This document shows positions 52,072 to 61,161 of a DNA stretch of 64,000 nt, piece by piece (positions within the stretch are counted from its first letter, which is position 1; every line of letters starts with the position of its first letter). The stretch lies in contig CAWADK010000011.1 of NCBI GenBank assembly GCA_963780715.1, positions 45,587 through 109,586 of the forward strand, in the 5' to 3' direction. Source of the DNA: JALORV01 sp963780715 (GTDB taxonomy: Bacteria; Pseudomonadota; Gammaproteobacteria; Burkholderiales; Burkholderiaceae_F). The notes under the pieces are model-generated. The model searched no databases, was not told the DNA's origin, and saw nothing but the letters and a program-made list of their open reading frames with translations. A program made the position numbers and the translations under genes.

Positions 52072-52774
52072 GTGTTTAGGAAGATTCTTGCCGCCGTCGG
52101 CGTAGGAACCGTTGCTGCCGCCACCTCTGCAGCGGGGCCTCCCTACAGCCCGTACCCCGACAGCGCGGCGAACTACATTTACAACCTGTTGTTCTGCGAT
52201 CAGCCGGCAGACTTCAAGCCGAAGCTGGGCTTTGCGCAAGTTGGCCGATGACCCGTCGCAAGAAGGTCGGATCCGCTACTTGGCTTATTCCAGGTTGCGG
52301 AAACTCGGCCAGCCGGTTACACCCAAACGCCTGCTGGGTGTGATCATCGAGGTACCGCTGTCGGCCGGCCTAGACGTGCTCGCCGCCTACTCGGAAGGCG
52401 GGGTCCGCTACCTCAATCAGTCCGGCAAGCTTGCGTTCTACGAAGGTGTCGATTCGCTTCAGCCGATGGTGAGAAAGCTCTTCGCCGCCTCGGCGCCACT
52501 GATTCAACAGATCGCAGCAACAGATCAGCCACGCCGACCACCTCCGACCGGCACAAACGCGCGGCTCACTTTTCTCGTATCAGACGGTTTGTACTTTGGC
52601 GAGGGTCCGATGGCGGCTCTGCAGCGCGACGCACTGGGCGGCCTGGTCATTGCACAGGGCGTCGAGCTGCTGCAAGCGTCCGTTGCATTGGCCGGAAAGA
52701 GTCAGCAGGCCGTGGCCGGCCACAAGCCGACATCTAGCTCACGTACTCAAGGCCGCCGAGAGCCGCCGCTCTAA
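52072..52774 (+). pseudogene. Conserved hypothetical gene broken by a frameshift
   Basis: The first frame (GTG at 52072, or earlier) reads FRKILAAVGVGTVAAATSA and then YPDSAANYIYNLLFCDQPAD before stopping at 52246. The next frame continues without gap as ALRKLADDPSQEGRIRYLAY, then PKRLLGVIIEVPLSAGLDV to 52774. The two join if one G of the GGG at 52227-52229 is removed. Both parts have coding composition. The joined product of about 230 residues belongs to a family I have no function for. It may be a true pseudogene or a sequence error. Confidence 0.65.
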
Positions 52775-52811
52775 CAGCGATCGAACGCCATCTCTCCAAT
52801 GGCGCTGCGGG

Positions 52812-53639
52812 TTATCGGGTACTGATATTCGGCGCTGACGCTGGGGCTTTTGTCTCCTCGCCGCCCGGCCATGGGTAGGATTGGACAATTGCCTCAGCGA
52901 GTTGCAGTAGTGCGAGTCGCAGCGCTCGCCGCCCGACTTCGGGCTCAGTTGCCCACCCGTGAACATCAACAGTTTCAGACCTGCTCACCGCTGACAAAGG
53001 CCCAGAGACTTGGTCTTCATTGTCACTCGCGGCAGCCCCGATTTCCACAAGCCGCAGGCCAGCATTGGCCTGGAGCCGCGCGACGCAGCCAGGCGACAAC
53101 GGCTCCACGCCAACCGAAATATGACCGAGCACCAGCCGATCAGTCGAAAGCTGATGGGCTATCTCTCTAAGCGCATCGGCATTGCCTTGGTGAGTCGTGC
53201 CGCTCGAACCAACTCGGACGATAACGGGCCGCGCACGAGTCTCAAGTAGTCTTGCCGTTTCACTTTCGACCGTGCGAATCACAAAGTCGTTGATCTCAGA
53301 GGATTTCAGCCAAGACCCCGGCCCCTCAAGGATTGCCTTCCAGCTTTCGAGGCAAAGTTGCACACTTCGCGCATCTGCTCCGCCTCGCTCCAGGACATTG
53401 GGAAGATCCAAGAGCGGGACACCAAGCGTCAGGAGTGCCGTCACTGAAAGCCAGAATACTTCTTTCGCCGTCTTGGCTGCATTGCCGCCCGCTGAAGGCA
53501 TGGCGCCGTGCTGCACGGTCACGTCGCCCATCCTCAAGACAATTGGCGGCAGCGGATCGCCTTCAGAACCGATTGCATGCGTCGGACAACTCAAGCCGAC
53601 CGAGAGTAGCAATCCAAGCGCGAGGGAAACATGTCTCAT
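52812..53639 (-). CDS. Unknown exported protein
   Basis: A 275-residue protein. ATG at 53639 gives the signal peptide HVSLALGLLLSVGLSCPTHA; the frame upstream to 53708 is less likely. The mature part has no motif I recognise. It includes a hydrophobic patch (VFWLSVTALLTLGVPLL) that may anchor it and a C-terminal helix. Base composition is less GC-rich than in the core genes, pointing to a transferred or fast-evolving gene. Confidence 0.65.
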   Translation of the reverse strand: MRHVSLALGLLLSVGLSCPTHAIGSEGDPLPPIVLRMGDVTVQHGAMPSAGGNAAKTAKEVFWLSVTALLTLGVPLLDLPNVLERGGADARSVQLCLESWKAILEGPGSWLKSSEINDFVIRTVESETARLLETRARPVIVRVGSSGTTHQGNADALREIAHQLSTDRLVLGHISVGVEPLSPGCVARLQANAGLRLVEIGAAASDNEDQVSGPLSAVSRSETVDVHGWATEPEVGRRALRLALLQLAEAIVQSYPWPGGEETKAPASAPNISTR

Positions 53640-53870
53640 CAAATTTCCGTGTGGCAAGTGAAAGGCCATTGCAACTGGACGGCTGCAGCAAAACCACTCT
53701 AGTGCCACAGCCTTGCCTGAGCCTGCCCAAAGTCAAGCGGAAGTGTCGCGGCCAATTTCTGCCGTTTGTTTGCGCCGCACGATCTGCTTATATGCGGACG
53801 CTTTCGCCACGCAGCCCGACCAGCTAGAGTGGGGTTACCTATCCGCACGACCCCATCTCGGAGGCGCGAA

Positions 53871-54386
53871 ATGCGATACCTGCTTGTGCTTTCCTGGATC
53901 GGCCTGCTGCTCTCGACCTTTACTCTCTTCGAACAAGGCCGGCGTTACATCTTGTCCGATCACGGCCTGGACGTTGCGACAACTCTCAAGAGCCAGGCAG
54001 CGGATCCCATGGAGGGAAGGATCCATGAATTCGTCGCAGACGATAAAGTTGCGAACTTAATCCGCACCGTGCTGCAGTCCAACGGCGAACAGAAGGCTGT
54101 ACTGGCGGAGTCGCTCGTGGAAATTCACTCAAGCCTGAAGGACAGGGCGCTCTTTGACGGGGCAATGTGGGCGGTGCAAGTTGTGATTCTTGCAATTGTT
54201 TTGTCGCGGCTAAATGAGGCTCGCCGCGATCGTCGGCCTCTAGATGACTGGGCGGCACAGGTCGGCTATGTGCCGCCGCGTGCGCGACGGACTAGATTGA
54301 CCGTAGAGCAGACGTTGCGAGACCCAGTCTTCCTTGCGATAGCGGACGCGTGTGGCAACATCGAGCTGCCTCAAGTGCCTTCCTGA
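53871..54386 (+). CDS. Unknown inner-membrane protein with two helices
   Basis: A 171-residue protein. A GGAGG site precedes ATG 53871. Helix 1 is at about 4-20 (LLVLSWIGLLLSTFTLF), a loop of about 80 residues follows, helix 2 is at about 100-118 (AMWAVQVVILAIVLS), and a basic cytosolic tail ends the protein. The loop is helical and could be a small sensor or assembly domain. No family is recognised. It converges with the FNR-type gene. Confidence 0.7.
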   Translation: MRYLLVLSWIGLLLSTFTLFEQGRRYILSDHGLDVATTLKSQAADPMEGRIHEFVADDKVANLIRTVLQSNGEQKAVLAESLVEIHSSLKDRALFDGAMWAVQVVILAIVLSRLNEARRDRRPLDDWAAQVGYVPPRARRTRLTVEQTLRDPVFLAIADACGNIELPQVPS

Positions 54387-54412
54387 CACTGGTTGACGCA
54401 AGCCCTTGATCG

Positions 54413-55189
54413 TCAGGCCACGGTCAGTTCTTCGGTAGGACGCTTGCGCAACACGCGATCCGGCGCCTCCCCGGTGACGATTGCGCGCAAGCCGTCGGGA
54501 TTCACGATCCGGACGTGCTTCTGATTGACCTCCAGAAGCCCGTCTTGCGCGAAGCGCGACAGGGTGCGGCTGACCGTTTCGAGTTTCAGGCCGAGAAGGC
54601 TGCCGATTTCCGCGCGCGTCATCCGCAACACGAACTCGGTGCGCGAGTAATGGCGCGCCTCGAGGCGCAGCGAAAGATTGAGCAGGAACACGGCCAACCG
54701 CTCGTCTGCGTGCATTGTTCCGAGCAACAGCATCGCGCCGTGTTCGCGCACGATCTCTCGACTCATCACCTTGTGGAAGTGGTTGCGTAGCTTCGGCACC
54801 GCGCTGGCGATTGCTTCAATTCCGGCGTAAGGAATGATGCAAACGTCGCTGTCCTCCAGGGCGACCGCTTCACACGTGTGCGTCCCGTCGCTGATTCCAT
54901 CCAGGCCAACGAGCTCGCCGGCCATGTGAAATCCCAAGACCTGCTCGTTACCATCGGGGGACAGCGCCGTGCTTTTCAGGAATCCAGTTCGAACCGCGTA
55001 CAAGGACTCGAACGTATCGCCGGCACGGAACAGCCTTTCTCCTCGTCTGAGGCGCTTGCTTGCAGCGACGAGCTTTTCCAGTCTCTCGATGTCTGGATGC
55101 GACAGCCCAAGCGGAAGACACGACTCGCGCAGACTACAGGTGGAGCACGCGACCTTCGGGTGCGTAATGTAGAGATTCGGAGCAGTCAT
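54413..55189 (-). CDS. fnr: FNR/CRP-family oxygen-sensing regulator
   Basis: A 258-residue regulator. N-terminal Cys15, Cys18 and Cys24 plus Cys117 (in SDVCIIPYA) match in spacing the four 4Fe-4S ligands of E. coli FNR (Cys20, 23, 29, 122). The cAMP-receptor-like barrel (EQVLGFHMAGELVGLDGI) is followed by the HTH with E-T-V-S-R (LGLKLETVSRTLSRF), the FNR DNA-contact residues. It should activate anaerobic genes when oxygen is absent. ATG at 55189 gives the family start. Confidence 0.93.
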   Translation of the reverse strand: MTAPNLYITHPKVACSTCSLRESCLPLGLSHPDIERLEKLVAASKRLRRGERLFRAGDTFESLYAVRTGFLKSTALSPDGNEQVLGFHMAGELVGLDGISDGTHTCEAVALEDSDVCIIPYAGIEAIASAVPKLRNHFHKVMSREIVREHGAMLLLGTMHADERLAVFLLNLSLRLEARHYSRTEFVLRMTRAEIGSLLGLKLETVSRTLSRFAQDGLLEVNQKHVRIVNPDGLRAIVTGEAPDRVLRKRPTEELTVA

Positions 55190-55722
55190 GAGCCGTACTC
55201 CCATGCAACCAGCGGCGTGCCCATCGCGCATGCCGTCTTGGCCGCCCGTCGACTTAACCACGAGCAGGGAGGTTTCGCTGTAATCGTGGACAGCGCATGA
55301 ATTCGGACTGGGCGCGCGCGGCTGGAGTTCATGCAAGAGGCCGCGCCGAATGGTCAGTGCACTGTAACAGAGTCCGTTACAGGGGATATCCCGGCTAGCC
55401 GACCGGTCCATACCAGTCGGCGTCAGGAACGGAAAGCCACTTGGCCTGGAGCGATTGCGCTTGCAGGAGAACTCAGCCGAAGGTGTAACGCGTTGACCGC
55501 GAGCGAAGCATTTGCCAACTGGCGAACGGAAGTACCGTGTTCGTTGAGCACCGAAGGTCACCCTCAAGGCGCGGCGCGACAACGGTTAGATAGACTCAAT
55601 GCGGCCATCTGCTGCCATTAAGCTGCTCCGCACGATCCGCCTCACAGCGGACTTCCAGACTCAGTGGAGAATGCGCGTAAGCAGACACGCCACGCCCTGA
55701 GTCCATTCAGCCAACAGCCGCC
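55190..55722. other. Intergenic region without a supported gene
   Basis: Separates the divergent fnr-like gene and the GNAT gene. It should hold the regulator's promoter. Apart from the inverted repeat listed separately I see no structure, and the short frames here have poor coding character. Confidence 0.4.
55362..55382. repeat. Inverted repeat resembling a TetR-type operator
   Basis: CTGTAAC (55362-55368), spacer AGAGTCC, GTTACAG (55376-55382): a perfect 7-bp inverted repeat with 7-base centre. Its form resembles operators of TetR-family repressors, but no tetR gene is in the window. Confidence 0.5.
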
Positions 55723-56184
55723 ATGCAACCTGCGAAACGGCTCGCCACCGCGGAAGATTTGCCAGCGCTGTCGGATCTCTACCGGCAACTCAATCCGGAT
55801 GATGAGGCGATTCCGCCGAACCAAGTCGCGGCAGTGTCCGAAGAGATCCTTTCCGGCAAGTACTTCGAGCTCATCGTCGCCGAGTCCGGCGGCAAGCTGG
55901 TCGGAACCTGCTACCTCAATGTGATACCCAACCTCACCCGGGGCGGTCGGTCGTACGCAGTGATTGAGAACGTCGTGGTGACCAGCGATCTACGGAATCG
56001 AGGCATCGGCAAGGCGCTGCTCCGATACGCCCTGGCACGGGCCTGGGAGCGGGGCTGCTACAAGGCCATGCTGCAGACGGGTTCCAAGTCCGAAGCCAAG
56101 CACGGTTTCTACCGCTCCTGCGGCTTCTCGCAGACGGACAAGGTGGCCTTTGTCGCGCGACCGACACTGCTCGGAGCATCATGA
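55723..56184 (+). CDS. GNAT-family N-acetyltransferase
   Basis: A 153-residue acetyl-CoA-dependent enzyme. IENVVVTSDLRNRGIGKALLRYAL holds the motif A loop R/Q-x-x-G-x-G/A, and KHGFYRSCGFSQTDKVAF the C-terminal motif B. Substrate unknown. It overlaps the next gene by 4 bases (ATGA), so the two are probably translated together. Confidence 0.9.
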   Translation: MQPAKRLATAEDLPALSDLYRQLNPDDEAIPPNQVAAVSEEILSGKYFELIVAESGGKLVGTCYLNVIPNLTRGGRSYAVIENVVVTSDLRNRGIGKALLRYALARAWERGCYKAMLQTGSKSEAKHGFYRSCGFSQTDKVAFVARPTLLGAS

Positions 56185-56696
56185 GTTCGTTGCCATCCAA
56201 GATCCGCAAAGCGGCCAAGCTTTCTGGAAGCTTCACGCTCCGGTCAGGCAAGGTTAGCGACACGTACTTCGACAAGTACCAGTTCGAGGCTCAGCCTCAG
56301 CTGTTGCGAGAGATTGCGCAGGCGCTGGCGGCATTGGTTCCCGCCGACACTGAGGTTCTGGCCGGGCTAGAAATGGGTGGCATCCCCGTCGTGACCGTGC
56401 TCAGCCAAGTGACTGGCCTGCCCGCGGCGTTTGTTCGCAAGGAGGCCAAGGCGTACGGCACGTGCCGATATGCCGAGGGGGCTGCGCTCCAAGGCAAGCG
56501 ATTCATTCTGGTCGAGGACGTGGTGTCGAGTGGGGGAGCCACTCTTGATGCACTGGCAAAGCTCCGAGCCGACGGCCTGTTTCCAACTTGCGCCCTTTGT
56601 GTCATCGATCGGCAGACTGGAGGTAGGGAGGCACTTGCCTCTGCCGGGCTGCCGCTGATTGCCTTGCTGACGCTTGACCAGATCGAGCAGGCGTGA
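56181..56696 (+). CDS. Orotate-phosphoribosyltransferase-like protein (short)
   Basis: A 171-residue phosphoribosyltransferase. SGSFTLRSGKVSDTYFDKYQ is the OPRT N-terminal motif, and FILVEDVVSSGGATLDAL is the PRPP loop. It is shorter than housekeeping PyrE (about 210 residues) and sits in an accessory group beside an acetyltransferase rather than pyrimidine genes. It may be a second OPRT or act on another base or on PRPP-linked regulation. Confidence 0.85.
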   Translation: MSSLPSKIRKAAKLSGSFTLRSGKVSDTYFDKYQFEAQPQLLREIAQALAALVPADTEVLAGLEMGGIPVVTVLSQVTGLPAAFVRKEAKAYGTCRYAEGAALQGKRFILVEDVVSSGGATLDALAKLRADGLFPTCALCVIDRQTGGREALASAGLPLIALLTLDQIEQA

Positions 56697-56724
56697 CCGC
56701 CCCGCGACTGACGACGTTCCGACG

Positions 56725-57153
56725 ATGCAGATTCGTTCCTTTCGCGCCTCGGATGAAGCTATGGTGGTCGCCTTGTGGCAAGAGTGCGACCTTACGCGCC
56801 CATGGAACGATCCCCACAAGGACATCGCGCGCAAGCTCGGGGTACAGCCGGAGTGGTTTCTCGTCGGGACCGAGGGCGACGATCTGATGGCCAGCGTGAT
56901 GGCTGGATACGACGGCCATCGAGGGTGGGTGAATTACCTCGCGGTGGCACCGAGACATCGTGGTCGTGGCCATGGCAAACAGCTGATGCAGCACGTTGAG
57001 CAGCTGTTCTCCAGCGCTGGCGTCCCGAAGATCAATCTGCTCGTTCGTTCTACCAACGCCGCCGTGATCGAGTTCTACCGCCACCTCGGCTACATCCAGG
57101 ACGAAACGGTCTGCCTCGGCAAACGCCTCATCCCAGATGGTCCGGCGGAATAG
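56725..57153 (+). CDS. GNAT-family acetyltransferase, YpeA-like
   Basis: A 142-residue enzyme that begins MQIRSFRASDEAMVVALWQE and shows WNDPHKDIARKLGVQPEWFLVG, the YpeA pattern. LAVAPRHRGRGHGKQLM binds acetyl-CoA and EFYRHLGYI is the C-terminal motif. It follows the OPRT-like gene by 28 bases. Substrate unknown. Confidence 0.9.
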   Translation: MQIRSFRASDEAMVVALWQECDLTRPWNDPHKDIARKLGVQPEWFLVGTEGDDLMASVMAGYDGHRGWVNYLAVAPRHRGRGHGKQLMQHVEQLFSSAGVPKINLLVRSTNAAVIEFYRHLGYIQDETVCLGKRLIPDGPAE

Positions 57154-57227
57154 AGCTTTCGGGCCAATTGCTGACTTGAGTGTCCTCAGCCAGAATCGCC
57201 CGTGGGCGGACGTTAAGGGGCCTTGCA

Positions 57228-57683
57228 GTGGAGCACCGAATCTCAGCCGGTGTCATCGTCGAGAACGATGACAAGGTTCTCCTTGTGCGTCATCTGAAGC
57301 CTGGCGCGTACGACTTCTGGGTGGCACCTGGCGGCGGCGCGCTTGGCGATGAGGATCTACGGGCAACAGCGAAGCGTGAAGCCTTCGAGGAATGCGGCCT
57401 GCACATTGAGCCAGACCGCATGTTGTACATCGAAGAGTTCGTTCAGCCCGGGAAGAGGCATTGCAAGGTTTGGTTCGCGGCCCGCCTCGTTGGCGGAACT
57501 TTGGACTGCAGCGCGCCCGAGGCGAGGAGCGAGCACATTGTCGAGGCGGCGTGGCTGGCGCGCGGGGAGTTGGTGGACAAGACCGTCTTCCCACCAATGC
57601 TGCTCGATGACTACTGGGACGATAAGGCGGCGGGCCGGACTGAGCCCCGATATGTGGGCCTGCGCCAGATGGACTTCTACTGA
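57228..57683 (+). CDS. NUDIX hydrolase
   Basis: A 151-residue protein with a complete Nudix box: GGGALGDEDLRATAKREAFE followed by ECGL, the G-x5-E-x7-R-E-U-x-E-E-x-G-U pattern with x5 covering LGDED. The start is most likely GTG at 57228, giving VEHRISAGVIVENDD. It hydrolyses a nucleoside diphosphate linked to another group; the substrate is unknown. Confidence 0.9.
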   Translation: MEHRISAGVIVENDDKVLLVRHLKPGAYDFWVAPGGGALGDEDLRATAKREAFEECGLHIEPDRMLYIEEFVQPGKRHCKVWFAARLVGGTLDCSAPEARSEHIVEAAWLARGELVDKTVFPPMLLDDYWDDKAAGRTEPRYVGLRQMDFY

Positions 57684-57775
57684 CGGCCAGCACCCGCCGT
57701 CTAGATCGACCTCGAAGTCCGCCCGCAATCAGACGATTTCCTGTCGCTAGGCCTCGAAATCCTATCCACCGCTGC

Positions 57776-58330
57776 ATGCAAGCCTTCGCGAACCTACCCA
57801 TTCGGACATCAAGGCTCGAGCTTCGGCCCTTGCGGACAGCGGACGTCGCGGCGCTCTTTAAGATTCACTCCGATCCCAAGGCGATGAGGTACTGGGACGT
57901 GCCGACTTGGAAGAACGATGAACGGGGACGGGCAATGGTTGCCCGAGATCTCGCCCTGACGACCAGGGACTACCTGCGCCTGGGTATCGAGTTGAAAGAC
58001 AGCGGAGAGTTGCTCGGGACCTGCGCACTGTGGGGCATCAACGTGCAGTGCCGGCGCGCGGAGATCGGATACATCCTGGGCTCCCAGGGCTGGGGCCAGA
58101 GATACATGCATGAAGCTTTGTCCGCGCTCCTTGACTACGGGTTCACCGAGCTGAACCTGAATCGTGTCGAAGCTGACACCGATCCGAGGAATGAGCGATC
58201 AGCACGCCTCCTTGACCGACTCGGGTTCGCGAAGGAAGGGCTCTTCCGAGAGCGCTTTATCGTGGATGGCGAGGTTTCCGACTCCGCCATGTATGGCTTG
58301 CTCCGGCGCGACTGGAATCAGGGCGCATAG
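57776..58330 (+). CDS. GNAT acetyltransferase, RimJ/RimL-like
   Basis: A 184-residue protein. RTSRLELRPLRTADVAALFKIH is the usual RimJ/RimL opening, EIGYILGSQGWGQRYMHEAL the acetyl-CoA site, and VEADTDPRNERSARLLDRLGF the C-terminal motif. Members acetylate ribosomal protein N-termini or small molecules. Third GNAT within 2.6 kb. Confidence 0.92.
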   Translation: MQAFANLPIRTSRLELRPLRTADVAALFKIHSDPKAMRYWDVPTWKNDERGRAMVARDLALTTRDYLRLGIELKDSGELLGTCALWGINVQCRRAEIGYILGSQGWGQRYMHEALSALLDYGFTELNLNRVEADTDPRNERSARLLDRLGFAKEGLFRERFIVDGEVSDSAMYGLLRRDWNQGA

Positions 58331-58509
58331 CACGCTGTAAGCGGCGGTGTCTAACCCAGCCGTCTCGCGCGATTCGCATAGCTGGTCTCGGCGAGTTCGA
58401 CTTCTTGGAGGCTTGAGCCGGCCATAACCAGTTCTTTGAGACGTTGATCAAACACTCCCGATACCGGACCGAGTTTGCCTCGGCGCTACTAGGGCGGACG
58501 GATCCTCCG

Positions 58510-59142
58510 TCACGACGTTGGTTTGCGCCACACACTGGCCAACCATGGCTGCTGCTCTCGTGGCAGGCCGGCTGGCCGGTAGAAGTGAGTTATCTCGACG
58601 AACCCGGCCGCAGTCATGTAGTCGCGCCAGGTTTCCCAGTTGTAGAAAGCGCCATAGCGGTCGCCGTTCCAACCTTCCTGGCCGTCGCCGCGCGGATTAG
58701 AGCTGAAGAGAACGCCGTTCGGCCTCAGGGCCGCGTACAGTTCCAATAGGACGCGGGGTAATTCCTGGCGCGGGACGTGGAACAGCGCCGCGTTGGCGAA
58801 CACGCCGTCGAAGTGACTGTTGGGCAAGTCCAGTTTGAGGAAGTTTTGCTCGAGCACCGGGCAACCGCTGTAGGCGCGCGCTAAGGCTGCCAATTGAGTC
58901 GACCCCTCGATGCCCGTCGCGTGATGTCCAAGTGCCTTGAAGGCCTTGAGATCGCGTCCCGGACCGCAGCCGAAGTCGAGCAACTCGAGTGGGGGTGCCG
59001 ACTCGATGCGCTGCAGCAGCGCCGCGATGTTCTGGCTCACGTCATGATCGCGCGTACCTTCCCAGAAGTCGCGAGCGCGCTCGTCGTAGTGGGCCAGCGT
59101 TTGTCCGGTGATGTGCGCCAGTTCTTCCGGTGTCAGCTGCAT
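58510..59142 (-). CDS. Class I SAM-dependent methyltransferase
   Basis: A 210-residue enzyme. LELLDFGCGPGRDLKAFKALG is motif I, GIEGS motif II and FDGVFANAALFHVP motif IV. The N-terminus TLAHYDERARDFWEGTRDHD resembles a small-molecule methyltransferase of the Methyltransf_11/25 group. Substrate unknown. It converges with the RimJ-like gene. Confidence 0.88.
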   Translation of the reverse strand: MQLTPEELAHITGQTLAHYDERARDFWEGTRDHDVSQNIAALLQRIESAPPLELLDFGCGPGRDLKAFKALGHHATGIEGSTQLAALARAYSGCPVLEQNFLKLDLPNSHFDGVFANAALFHVPRQELPRVLLELYAALRPNGVLFSSNPRGDGQEGWNGDRYGAFYNWETWRDYMTAAGFVEITHFYRPAGLPREQQPWLASVWRKPTS

Positions 59143-59319
59143 ACTCCATCATCCCATTCGGCTGCCCCGTCGACGTTCGGCCAGGAGCGGACCGCACCAC
59201 TAGACTCTCGCTTCCCTCCATAGCGGACGCTTCGAGACGACGAGAAGCGGAAGTTCGTGCCACCCGGTCCCCTGAAAGTCGCTGAGCAACACTTGCCCTC
59301 CCGCTGCCTTACGAAGTGC

Positions 59320-61161
59320 ATGCGAATCGGCGCGCGTCTGTCGAGCCTGATCCTAGCCTTGTCGTGGGCTGCCTTGCCCGCGTATGCAGCTGACGATGAA
59401 GCGCGCGTCCTGATTCTTAACGGTTCGGATCCCTATCTTCCGGCCTATCTGGTCATCGACAGCGCAATGCGCGCGGCCCTTGCGTCGGAAACCGCCAAAA
59501 GGGTTGTCCTCTTCTCGGAGACGCTCGACGCACAGCGCTTTCCAGTCGAAGCTCTGGAGTCCGAGTACGTGGCTCTGTTCACCGAGAAATACAGCAAGTT
59601 GCGTTTCGACGTGGTCGTCACGGTTCAGTTACCTGCTCTCGAGTTCTTTACTCGACACGGCCAGCAGCTTTGGCCCGGTGCACGGCTCGTACACCAGGGT
59701 TCACCCGGAGGCACGGCACTTCCCCTCAATGCAACCGCCATCATTCCCCCCGACGGAGTGAATGAGACCCTCGATCTCGCCTGGCGCATGCAACCCGATG
59801 CGCAACGGGTCGTCGTGATCACGGGCGTTTCGGATTTGGACCGAAGGTACGAGCAGCTAGCGCGTAAGGCACTGTCGATCCGCACGGAACCGGTGTCCGT
59901 GGAGTTCCTCACTGGCTTGCCATTGCCAGACCTTGTCGCCCAAGTGGCGGCGACGCCGGCGGATTCGATCATCATCTACCTCACGCAGTTTCGGGACCGC
60001 GAAGGGCGACCGTACACGCCCCGCGATGTGCTGCACGCGGTTAGCCAGGTGTCCCCCGCGCCCGTCTACGGTAATGCTGAAACCTTCATCGGCTTTGGCG
60101 CAGCGGCTATCAGCGGGGAATCACTCGCCGGCAGAGGGCGGCTCGTGGGCGAGCAGGTGCGCGCGGCGTTGGCAGGCGGCCTCCATGATCATGGTCGTGG
60201 CCTGCTCTATGGGCCGACCAGCTGCGTTGCGGACGCTCGTGCGTTGGAACGCTGGTCGCTGGACAGGCGACGGCTGCCAAGTGAATGCGAAGTTGAGTTT
60301 GCCGACCCCTCTTTCTGGCGCGACCATTTCTGGGAGAGCCTTGCCGCGCTAGCAGTGGTCGCCGGCCAGGCTGTCTTGATCACTTCACTTTTGGTCCAGC
60401 GTCGCCGCCGCCGCCTTGCCGAGGCCGAGTCGCAGGCGCGCCTTTCGGCGATGGCGCACATGAATCGTAGCGTGGCCATGGGCGGACTGGCCGCGTCGAT
60501 TGCCCACGAGCTCAATCAGCCCCTTGGCGCGATCTACAACAATGCAAGTGCCGCGCAGATTCTGATCAAGGCTGTACCACCCAATGTGAACGAAGTGGCC
60601 GAGATCCTGAGTGACATCAAGCTGGACGACAAGCGTGCAAGTGAAGTACTTGAGCGGATTCGCAATATGCTGCGCAAGACCGCCGCCAACGTTGAGGAAC
60701 TTGACTTGAACGAGGCCATCGTCGAGACGATGAAATTGCTGGCCGCCGAAGCGTCGGCCAAGGGCGTTTCACTCAGCACCGAGTTCGAACCAGGACTGCC
60801 GAATATCATCGCCGACCGCGTGCAAGTGCAGCAGGTCATCCTGAATCTGATGCTCAACGCCATGGAGGCGATGCACGACCAGCCCGCGGAGAAGCGGCAG
60901 GTAGTGATACGCAGCCGACGCATCAACGACAAGCAGGCCGAGGTTTCCGTGACCGATTCCGGTGCCGGCATCGACGCGGCGATGCTCCCTCGCATCTTTA
61001 ACGCGTTTGTCACGTCCAAGCCAAGCGGCATGGGCCTGGGTCTCTCGATATCGCGCACGATCGTCGAAGCGCTGGGCGGCCAGCTTAGTGCGACCAACCT
61101 CCCGGAGGGCGGCGCAACTTTTCGTTTCACGCTGCCGTTTGGCAAGGCGCACCGCGCGTGA
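59320..61161 (+). CDS. Sensor histidine kinase with ABC-substrate-binding-like sensor domain
   Basis: The protein has 613 residues. A signal/anchor (RLSSLILALSWAALPAYA) precedes a periplasmic domain (about 28-335) resembling ABC-type sugar/purine-binding proteins of the COG2984 kind. A single helix (about 347-368, AALAVVAGQAVLITSLLV) leads to the kinase: H box SIAHELNQPLGAI with His396, N box NLMLNAMEAM, G boxes DSGAGID and GMGLGLSIS. The form is that of FixL/DctB-like kinases with FixJ partners. Ligand unknown. The response regulator starts within its stop codon. Confidence 0.92.
   Translation: MRIGARLSSLILALSWAALPAYAADDEARVLILNGSDPYLPAYLVIDSAMRAALASETAKRVVLFSETLDAQRFPVEALESEYVALFTEKYSKLRFDVVVTVQLPALEFFTRHGQQLWPGARLVHQGSPGGTALPLNATAIIPPDGVNETLDLAWRMQPDAQRVVVITGVSDLDRRYEQLARKALSIRTEPVSVEFLTGLPLPDLVAQVAATPADSIIIYLTQFRDREGRPYTPRDVLHAVSQVSPAPVYGNAETFIGFGAAAISGESLAGRGRLVGEQVRAALAGGLHDHGRGLLYGPTSCVADARALERWSLDRRRLPSECEVEFADPSFWRDHFWESLAALAVVAGQAVLITSLLVQRRRRRLAEAESQARLSAMAHMNRSVAMGGLAASIAHELNQPLGAIYNNASAAQILIKAVPPNVNEVAEILSDIKLDDKRASEVLERIRNMLRKTAANVEELDLNEAIVETMKLLAAEASAKGVSLSTEFEPGLPNIIADRVQVQQVILNLMLNAMEAMHDQPAEKRQVVIRSRRINDKQAEVSVTDSGAGIDAAMLPRIFNAFVTSKPSGMGLGLSISRTIVEALGGQLSATNLPEGGATFRFTLPFGKAHRA

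Noticed and set aside
55723..58510. Integron cassette array, suggested by small GNAT and NUDIX genes
   Set aside because: GTCTAAC near 58352 fits one half of an attC core, but no matching GTTRRRY partner at the right distance, no repeated attC sites and no integrase were found.
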